Positions 1 through 4,818 of a stretch of 7,717 nucleotides of DNA are shown here, in pieces (positions within the stretch are counted from its first letter, which is position 1; every line of letters begins with the position of its first letter). The stretch is from the NCBI GenBank assembly GCA_947649215.1, contig CANSQW010000049.1:1-7717 (forward strand), given 5' to 3'. The DNA is from an uncultured bacterium. Lineage in GTDB: Bacteria > Actinomycetota > Coriobacteriia > Coriobacteriales > Eggerthellaceae. Both the position numbers and the translations under genes were made by a program. The notes under the pieces are model-generated. The model did no database searches, was not told where the DNA came from, and saw only the letters and a list, made by a program, of their open reading frames with translations.

Positions 1-595
1 CCCCACGGCCGCGTCGCTGCGCGCGGCGGCGAGCTGGCGCAGCTTCATCTACCGGCCCAACCTCGCCTTCACGGTGATGGCGGGGCTCTCCGGCGTGCCC
101 CAGGGCGCCTCGGTGGCCCTCATCATCTTAGCCGCCGACCAGCGCGGCATCGGCGGGGCCACGCTGTTCTTCACCGCCTACGCCCTCGCGGCGCTCGTGG
201 GGCGGCCCCTCATGGGGCGCGTGGCCGACAGCCTGGGCGCGCGCCGCATCGTGCTGCCGCTGTTCGCCGTGGAGCTGGCGGCCGTGGCGGTGCTCGGGCT
301 CATGGCCAACACCGCCATGGTCGTCGTCGGCGGCCTCCTCCTCGGCATCGGCCAGGGCTCGCTCTACCCGGTGCTCCAGGCCGAGTCGGTGGCCGGGGTG
401 CCGCCCGAGGCCATGGGGCGGGCGGCGAACACCTTCTACCTCGGGCCCGACCTCAACATGTGCCTGTCGCCCATCATCGGCAGCGTGCTCCTCGGCTCGC
501 TCGGCGTGGGCGCGCTCTACGGCTTCGCCGGCGCGGCCGTCGTGCTCGCCTGCGCGCTCTTCCTCGGGCGCCCGCGCCATTCCCAGGCGGCATAG
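1..595 (+). CDS. MFS transporter, C-terminal half (5'-truncated by window edge)
   Basis: The frame is open from base 2 to the TAG at 593-595, giving about 197 residues with no start inside the window that is needed; the GTG/ATG at 74/77 are internal codons. The product is strongly hydrophobic with about six membrane helices, matching the second six-helix half of a Major Facilitator Superfamily permease. The loop encoded at about 200-247 reads GRPLMGRVADSLGARR, the MFS motif A-like cytoplasmic loop (G-x3-G/D-R-x2-D-x2-G-x-R-R) expected between helices 8 and 9. A following GIGQGSLYPVLQAE segment is typical of small-molecule efflux-type MFS proteins. Substrate is unknown. A 186-nt gap with promoter-like sequence separates it from the next gene, so it is probably not part of the downstream operon. 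No clear terminator hairpin follows it. Confidence 0.85.
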   Translation, partial: PTAASLRAAASWRSFIYRPNLAFTVMAGLSGVPQGASVALIILAADQRGIGGATLFFTAYALAALVGRPLMGRVADSLGARRIVLPLFAVELAAVAVLGLMANTAMVVVGGLLLGIGQGSLYPVLQAESVAGVPPEAMGRAANTFYLGPDLNMCLSPIIGSVLLGSLGVGALYGFAGAAVVLACALFLGRPRHSQAA

Positions 596-601
596 CTGCT
601 A

Positions 602-630
602 TTACCCGCGGGAACGCGCGCCATTCTAAT
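602..630 (+). promoter_or_regulatory. Possible sigma70-type promoter upstream of the MmgE/PrpD-transporter operon
   Basis: A hexamer TTACCC (602-607, 3/6 to TTGACA) is followed after 17 nt by TCTAAT (625-630, 5/6 to TATAAT). It lies in the only relatively AT-rich stretch of a very GC-rich gap, about 150 nt before the operon. A second weaker -10 candidate, TAGTAT at 671-676, lies just downstream. No experimental start is known, so this is a pattern-based suggestion only. Confidence 0.3.
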
Positions 631-657
631 TTGGGGAAAAGGCGCCGATCAGACGGG

Positions 658-671
658 AAAAATGAATTTTT
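658..671. promoter_or_regulatory. Short AT-rich palindrome, possible operator
   Basis: AAAAAT (658-663) and ATTTTT (666-671) form a perfect 6-bp inverted repeat around a 2-nt centre. It overlaps the alternative -10 candidate at 671-676. The surrounding sequence is very GC-rich, so an uninterrupted AT dyad stands out and could be a regulator-binding site. It is short and could be chance. Confidence 0.25.
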
Positions 672-781
672 AGTATGCAGCGCGAATCCGCAAGAATCGA
701 CCTATCCGCTGGCGCGGCCCGGAGGGGAGATGGGGCGTGTGCCAGGGGAGGCTGTAGGTCATGACGAGAGGGGGTGAGTTT

Positions 782-2149
782 ATGATTGACTACACACGCA
801 CCATCGCCGAGCACCTGGCGCGCACCACCTACGAGGACCTGACCCCCGAAGCCGTCGAGTTCGCCAAGAAGAGCATCCTGGACACCCTGGGCATCATGTT
901 CCCGGCCACGACCCTCGCCCCCACGAGCGATGTGGTGCACGACCTGGTCATGGACGTCGACGAGGGCCATCGCTGCACGCTCATCGGCTACGGCGAGAAG
1001 GCATCGCTTCTGGAGGCGGCGTTCATGAACGGGTCGCTCACCCACGCCGTGGACTTCGACGACTCGGCCGGCATCGACCGCCCGCTCGTCCACCCGTCCG
1101 GAAGCTGCTTCCCGGCGGCCATTACCCTCGCGGAGTACCTGGAGGGCGTCTCGGGCCGCGACCTCATCTTGGCCATGGCGCTCGCCAACGACCTCGGCAT
1201 CCGCCTGGCCGACTGCGTCAAGGGCAACATCCTGTGGGACTACGACTTCTTCCCGATCACCACCATCGGCGTGTTCGAGGCCACGGCCGCCGCCGCGGTG
1301 CTCCTGCGCCTCGACGCCGACCAGATGGTCGACGCGCTGGGGCTGGCGGTCAATCGGGTGTCCGGCATCCGCGACACCCTGTTCAACTGCGAGTTCCGCT
1401 CCATCCGCGACGCCTTCGGCAACCAGGAGGGCATCCGCTGCGCGTTGCTCGCCTCCCGCGGGTTCGAGGGGTGCAAGACCGCGATCGAGGACCTCTTCCG
1501 CATCATCTACCGGGACAACGTGGACCTGGACCCGCTGACGAGGGACCTCGGCCGCGTCTATGCCGGCGCCACCCTCGTCACCTACAAGATGTGGCCCTCC
1601 TGCCAGGGCACCCAGGCCTACGCCGAGGCGGTCCTGCAGGTGCTCGAGGCCAACCCGCACGTCACGGCGGAGGACGTCTCGTCCGTCCTGCTCCGGGGGC
1701 CGAAGGAGTCCTACGACCTGTTCTACCCCAAGGAGGAGAAGGCCCGTCCCAAGACGAGCATCACCTCGAAGGTCTCCATCCCGTTCGTCGTCGCCACCAT
1801 GCTGCGCAAGCGCAACCTGGTCCTGGCCGACTTCGAGGCGCAGAACCTGGACGATCCCGCCACGCTCGCGCTCACCGACCGGCTCGAGTTCGAGGTCGAC
1901 GACTCGCACAACGCCAACGCGGCGACCGCGATCGTCACCCTGGCCGACGGCACGGTGATCGAGAACCGCGCCGACTTCGTCCGCGGGGCCGTGTGCGCCC
2001 CGCTCTCCCTCGACCAGCTCATCACCAAGTTCAAGGGCAACGCCGCCCTAGCGCGGCACCCCGTGGCCGACATCGACGGCCTGGCGGAGGCGCTCTTGCA
2101 CCTCGAGGACGTGGCTGACGTCCGGGAGATCCTGTCCTGTCTCAACTAA
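782..2149 (+). CDS. MmgE/PrpD family protein (divergent 2-methylcitrate dehydratase/cis-aconitate decarboxylase homologue)
   Basis: The 455-residue product has the usual length and order of the MmgE/PrpD family: a helical N-terminal domain and a smaller C-terminal domain from about residue 265. Family landmarks are HAVDFDDS (88-95), HPSG (104-107) followed by PAAITLAEYLEG, TIGVFEATAAAAVLL (161-175), ALLASRGFEG (221-230) and KMWPSC (269-274). Known members are 2-methylcitrate dehydratase, cis-aconitate decarboxylase and iminodisuccinate epimerase, all acting on di- or tricarboxylates in the cytoplasm. Here several positions usually basic or His look changed: Phe157 where GFHPT-type His is expected, Arg206 near the family Lys, and Gln278 in GTQ where TH is usual. 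Its substrate is therefore uncertain. Start chosen at ATG 782, preceded by GAGAGGGGGTGA (766-777); an in-frame ATG at 761 with GGGGAGG (745-751) is possible but would translate through that ribosome site. It is followed 13 nt later by a GPH transporter, suggesting co-transcription and a linked substrate. Confidence 0.88.
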   Translation: MIDYTRTIAEHLARTTYEDLTPEAVEFAKKSILDTLGIMFPATTLAPTSDVVHDLVMDVDEGHRCTLIGYGEKASLLEAAFMNGSLTHAVDFDDSAGIDRPLVHPSGSCFPAAITLAEYLEGVSGRDLILAMALANDLGIRLADCVKGNILWDYDFFPITTIGVFEATAAAAVLLRLDADQMVDALGLAVNRVSGIRDTLFNCEFRSIRDAFGNQEGIRCALLASRGFEGCKTAIEDLFRIIYRDNVDLDPLTRDLGRVYAGATLVTYKMWPSCQGTQAYAEAVLQVLEANPHVTAEDVSSVLLRGPKESYDLFYPKEEKARPKTSITSKVSIPFVVATMLRKRNLVLADFEAQNLDDPATLALTDRLEFEVDDSHNANAATAIVTLADGTVIENRADFVRGAVCAPLSLDQLITKFKGNAALARHPVADIDGLAEALLHLEDVADVREILSCLN

Positions 2150-2162
2150 CTAAGGGGAAACA

Positions 2163-3740
2163 ATGGCTGAAAACAAGATTTCCGCCCCCGAGTCATCGGG
2201 CGGAGCTGTGGCGAAGCTGAAGAACAACGTGTCCCAGACCACCGGCCTGCTCTACGGCCTGGGCTTCATGATGTTCTCGGGCTTCAACCAGATGCTCACC
2301 TCCTACTGGAACTTCTTCCTGACCAACGCCGTGGGCCTCGACCCCACGGTGATGGGCTCCATCACCTCCATCTCGTCGATGGCTGCGTGGGTGTTCGTGT
2401 TCATCGCCGCCATGGTGGTGGAGAAGGTCTGGTTCCGCTGGGGCCAGTACCGCTCCTACCTGCTCATCGCGCCGCCGCTGGCCTTCGTGTTCATCCTGGG
2501 CGCCTGGACGGACTGGACGTGGATGCCCGGCATCACCACCGGCTCCGGCGCGCAGATCGCGCTCATCGGCGGCTGCTACATCCTCGGCCAGTTCTTCATC
2601 AACCTGTTCATGATCTCGGGCACGTCCATCATCAGCGCCGTGTCCCGCACCGAGGCTGACCGTTCCCTCATGTCCACCCGCAAGGCCCAGGGCAACATGG
2701 CCATCAAGGTCCTGTTCGCCGCGGTGTCCCTGCCCATGATCATCTTCTTCGCCGGCGGCGACTTCGCCGCGGGCACCCGCCCCGACGTGCCGATCGGCTA
2801 CACCATCACGGCCTTCATCTGGGGCATCATCTTCGTAGGTGCCTTCGTCGGCCTGTTCATGCTGTTCAAGGGCAAGGACCCGACCGAGGAGTACTGCCAG
2901 GCCAAGGCCGCGGCCAAGAAGCGCGGCGAGAAGTTCAAGGAGATCGAGACCGGCACCACCGAGAAGGTCTCCATCGTCGAGTCCCTCAAGTTCTTCTTCA
3001 CCAACGTCCCGGCGCTGGGCCTGTGGCTCGGCGAGGTGGCCCGCGCGGTGTGCACCATGGTGCTCAACGGCATGGCCATCTACTTCTGCACCGTCGTCTA
3101 CAACGACAACACCCTCTACGCCGGCATGCTGACCGCCGCCAACATCTGCGGCCTCATCGCCACGTTCGCCGGCGAGGCCTGCGCCAAGACCATCGGCAAC
3201 CGCTGGACCTACCTCCTGGGCACCGGCATCGCTGCCGCGGCCATGCTCGCCGGCTTCTTCGTGGCCTCCAGCTACTGGCCGTTCATCATCTGCGTGTGCG
3301 CGAGCTTCTTCGGCACCAACATGATGATGGCCGTCGAGTTCTCCTGCATGTCTAACGCCATCGCCTACCAGGAGTGGAAGAAGGGCAAGACCTCCAAGGC
3401 CTTCATCATGGGCACGATCCAGTGGTGCCCCAACATCGGCAAGATCCTCCAGGGCGCGCTCGTGGGCTTCGGCCTGGGCGCCATCGGCTACAGCAAGGAG
3501 ATCACCGTGGCCCCGCCCGAGATGGTCACCGGCATCGCCTTCCTCACCTTCATGGTCCCGGCCATCGTGCTCATCGTCTGCTTCGTCCTGTTCTTCTTCA
3601 TGCATCGCCTGGACGCCAAGCAGATGGCCGTCATCAACGCCGACCTCGACAAGCGCCACAAGGAGGACGAGGCCAAGATCGCTGCCTCGCTCAAGAATGA
3701 GGTCGCGCTCGACGCGGCTGCCCAGGAGACCGAGGACTAG
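2163..3740 (+). CDS. GPH/MelB-type MFS cation symporter
   Basis: The 525-residue product has about twelve hydrophobic helices between residues 27 and 480 and charged cytoplasmic ends. Features of the glycoside-pentoside-hexuronide:cation symporter family are visible: EADRSLMSTRKAQGNMA (164-180, the ERxxLxxxR-type loop after helix 4), a long charged central loop (about 236-272), NAIAYQEWKKGKTSKAFIMG (398-417, the DxxxYxEWKTGKR-type loop before helix 11), and HRLDAKQMAVINADLDKRH (481-499, the cytoplasmic tail after helix 12). Such carriers usually bring sugars or organic solutes in with H+ or Na+; the substrate here is not readable, and GPH-like carriers beside metabolic enzymes in Eggerthellaceae need not carry sugars. 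The ribosome site AAGGGG (2152-2157) precedes ATG 2163, 13 nt after the MmgE/PrpD stop, so the two are almost surely one operon. The acidic/alanine-rich C-terminal tail (500-525) is unremarkable. A strong hairpin follows 24 nt after the stop. Confidence 0.9.
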   Translation: MAENKISAPESSGGAVAKLKNNVSQTTGLLYGLGFMMFSGFNQMLTSYWNFFLTNAVGLDPTVMGSITSISSMAAWVFVFIAAMVVEKVWFRWGQYRSYLLIAPPLAFVFILGAWTDWTWMPGITTGSGAQIALIGGCYILGQFFINLFMISGTSIISAVSRTEADRSLMSTRKAQGNMAIKVLFAAVSLPMIIFFAGGDFAAGTRPDVPIGYTITAFIWGIIFVGAFVGLFMLFKGKDPTEEYCQAKAAAKKRGEKFKEIETGTTEKVSIVESLKFFFTNVPALGLWLGEVARAVCTMVLNGMAIYFCTVVYNDNTLYAGMLTAANICGLIATFAGEACAKTIGNRWTYLLGTGIAAAAMLAGFFVASSYWPFIICVCASFFGTNMMMAVEFSCMSNAIAYQEWKKGKTSKAFIMGTIQWCPNIGKILQGALVGFGLGAIGYSKEITVAPPEMVTGIAFLTFMVPAIVLIVCFVLFFFMHRLDAKQMAVINADLDKRHKEDEAKIAASLKNEVALDAAAQETED

Positions 3741-3764
3741 CGTCTTCGCTCCTCGGGGCCTGAC

Positions 3765-3797
3765 GGCGGCCCGGCGCCTCCTGCGCGTCGGGCCGCC
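3765..3797 (+). terminator. GC-rich hairpin terminator after the transporter gene
   Basis: The arms 3765-3777 and 3785-3797 pair over 13 bp (one G-U) around a 7-nt loop, beginning 24 nt after the stop codon at 3738-3740. There is no T-run after it, so it is not a classical intrinsic terminator, but T-less strong hairpins are common at gene ends in high-GC actinobacteria. The location fits the end of the MmgE/PrpD-transporter operon. Confidence 0.6.
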
Positions 3798-3839
3798 ATG
3801 GGGGAGGAGGGCGCGCCTGCCCGCCTCCCCGGCCCCGGC

Positions 3840-3881
3840 CGCACGGCGCGGGCGTGCCCTGCCCGCCGCCCGCACCGTGCG
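3840..3881 (+). repeat. Second GC-rich inverted repeat upstream of the small membrane protein
   Basis: CGCACGG (3840-3846) pairs with CCGTGCG (3875-3881), and inside it CGGGCG (3849-3854) pairs with CGCCCG (3867-3872), with a 2x2 internal loop and a 12-nt apical loop. It lies 36 nt before the ATG at 3918. It may be a second terminator for the upstream operon or a structured leader of the next gene. GC-rich sequence raises the chance of accidental pairing. Confidence 0.4.
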
Positions 3882-3917
3882 AAGACCCGCGCCCACGCCT
3901 GCAAGGGAGGACCTCCG

Positions 3918-4376
3918 ATGCTCAACGCCCTGCTCTTCGCCCTGGCGGTCGCCATCCTGTTCGCCGGATGCGCCGCGCTCGTGGTGGACGTGCTCATCTC
4001 GTTGTCGACTGATCGCTGTCGGGTGCCCGTGCCGGCCGAGTACGTGGCCAAGCCCGTCGGCGACCGCTCGGAGGTCAACCGCCCAAGCGGCCTGTTCGTG
4101 CTGGCGGTGCCCGAGTTCACCTACGCCTTCGAGGGCCGGCGCTACCGCGGCAAGAGCGCCAACGTGTTCTTCCACCTCTACCTGCGGCCCGGCGCCCTGG
4201 CCGTGCCCTTCGTGGGCGGCAAGACCTACGAGGTGTTCGTCAACCCCATCAAGCCCACCGTGTTCGTCACCGCCGGCGAGCAGCGCCTCACCTTCCTGCG
4301 GATGGTGGGCATCGCGGTGGTCGTGCTGGGGATGGCGCTCCTCTGGTGGGTCATGCACCTGCCGCCGCTCTCCTAG
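3918..4376 (+). CDS. Small two-helix membrane protein, DUF3592-like
   Basis: The 152-residue product has a hydrophobic helix at about 4-30, a soluble middle (31-125) and a second helix at about 126-147. The middle carries VPEFTYAFEGRRYRG (64-78) and GKTYEVFVNPIKP (101-113), which resemble the 'Y-x-V-x-G-x-x-Y ... G-x-x-V-x-V-x-Y-N-P-x-x-P' pattern of DUF3592 proteins, small bacterial membrane proteins of unknown role; the match is from memory and is moderate. A lipobox-like LFAGC (14-18) occurs, but there is no positive N-region and the hydrophobic helix runs straight through it, so a transmembrane helix is more likely than a lipoprotein. The start at 3918 is favoured over 3798 because GGGAGG (3905-3910) precedes it and the upstream stretch is low-complexity hairpin sequence. 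It appears monocistronic, with hairpins on both sides. No link to the neighbouring metabolic operons can be shown. Confidence 0.75.
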   Translation: MLNALLFALAVAILFAGCAALVVDVLISLSTDRCRVPVPAEYVAKPVGDRSEVNRPSGLFVLAVPEFTYAFEGRRYRGKSANVFFHLYLRPGALAVPFVGGKTYEVFVNPIKPTVFVTAGEQRLTFLRMVGIAVVVLGMALLWWVMHLPPLS

Positions 4377-4387
4377 CGGCGCGCCCG

Positions 4388-4409
4388 GGGCAGGGGAGGG
4401 TCCCTGCCC
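4388..4409 (+). terminator. Hairpin terminator candidate after the small membrane protein
   Basis: GGGCAGGG (4388-4395) pairs perfectly with CCCTGCCC (4402-4409) around a 6-nt loop, beginning 11 nt after the TAG at 4374-4376. There is no T-tract. Position and stability suggest transcription ends here. Confidence 0.5.
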
Positions 4410-4446
4410 GGCTGTGCCCCGGAACGGATGCGCCCCGGCGCCCGGC

Positions 4447-4491
4447 GTGCTGATGGCACCTATTCCGCCCTGGCATAGGCGCCATCAGCAC
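4447..4491. repeat. Long interrupted dyad upstream of the molybdoenzyme operon
   Basis: GTGCTGATGGC (4447-4457) and GCCATCAGCAC (4481-4491) are perfect 11-bp inverted arms. After one A/C mismatch, CCTAT (4459-4463) pairs with ATAGG (4475-4479), leaving an 11-nt loop. The arms are less GC-rich than the surroundings, so the pairing is unlikely to be a composition effect. It sits about 75 nt upstream of the best promoter candidate. It may be an operator for a dimeric regulator, a bidirectional terminator or a dispersed intergenic repeat. Confidence 0.6.
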
Positions 4492-4542
4492 AGCGATTCT
4501 GACCTGGGAAAACTTCGGCTCAGCGCCGTGCTGTTTCGCTAT

Positions 4543-4572
4543 TTCAGCTATTCCGGGGGCCCGCGCTATAGT
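4543..4572 (+). promoter_or_regulatory. Possible promoter of the molybdoenzyme operon
   Basis: TATAGT (4567-4572, 5/6 to TATAAT) lies 18 nt after TTCAGC (4543-4548, 3/6 to TTGACA), in the more AT-containing part of the gap. If used, transcription would begin near 4579 and give a leader of roughly 240 nt. The weak -35 suggests activator dependence, which would fit an inducible catabolic operon. This is a pattern-based call only. Confidence 0.35.
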
Positions 4573-4580
4573 CCTTCCCA

Positions 4581-4616
4581 CGGCAGGGGAGGGCGCGTCG
4601 TCCCTCCGGTTTGCCG
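4581..4616 (+). promoter_or_regulatory. Leader hairpin at the predicted 5' end of the molybdoenzyme mRNA
   Basis: CGGCA (4581-4585) pairs with TGCCG (4612-4616), and inside it GGAGGG (4588-4593) pairs with CCCTCC (4602-4607) around an 8-nt loop. It would lie at the very start of the transcript from the promoter candidate at 4543-4572. It may protect the 5' end or take part in attenuation. No known riboswitch or molybdenum-cofactor RNA consensus was recognised in the leader. Confidence 0.35.
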
Positions 4617-4709
4617 CCACCGCCGAACCTTCCCACCGATGATTCCCAGGGCCCTTCGCGGCCTTGTCAGGGGTGTTTTCTAAAAGCGCGAGAGAGGGGG
4701 TGATTTTGC

Positions 4710-4793
4710 GTGAGCCCGCAGGTCGGCCGGACGGGCGCCAGCCCGCGCCAGCCGGTCGCGACGGCATCGCGAAATCCACGTACAACGCGTTAA
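4710..4793 (+). CDS. Possible leader peptide (27 codons) before the molybdoenzyme gene
   Basis: GTG at 4710 opens a 27-codon frame ending at TAA 4791-4793, 25 nt before the molybdoenzyme ATG. It is preceded at a 6-nt spacing by GAGAGGGGGTGA (4692-4703), identical over 12 nt to the sequence serving the MmgE/PrpD start at 766-777. The peptide begins MSPQVGRTGASPRQPV and is rich in Arg, Pro, Ser and Thr, with no helix or known domain. It could be a regulatory upstream ORF or simply a chance frame beside a decayed ribosome site. It is not a Tat signal for the next gene, since it is in a different frame and ends first. Confidence 0.3.
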   Translation: MSPQVGRTGASPRQPVATASRNPRTTR

Positions 4794-4818
4794 GAGAAGA
4801 GAAAGAGGAGGTTACTTC

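Noticed and set aside
3918..3971. Lipoprotein signal (LFAGC) in the small membrane protein
   Set aside because: There is no positively charged N-region, and hydrophobic sequence continues well beyond the Cys, fitting a transmembrane helix.
4389..4593. Direct repeat GGCAGGGGAGGG at 4389-4400 and 4582-4593
   Set aside because: The 12-mer is G-rich low-complexity sequence in a GC-rich gap, and each copy is already explained as part of a separate hairpin; it may be chance.
3697..4683. Plus-strand 328-codon open frame spanning the transporter end, the small membrane protein and the gap
   Set aside because: The product is a Ser/Arg/Pro-rich shadow of real genes in another frame and has no domain; the 3918-4376 frame has a ribosome site and plausible membrane topology.
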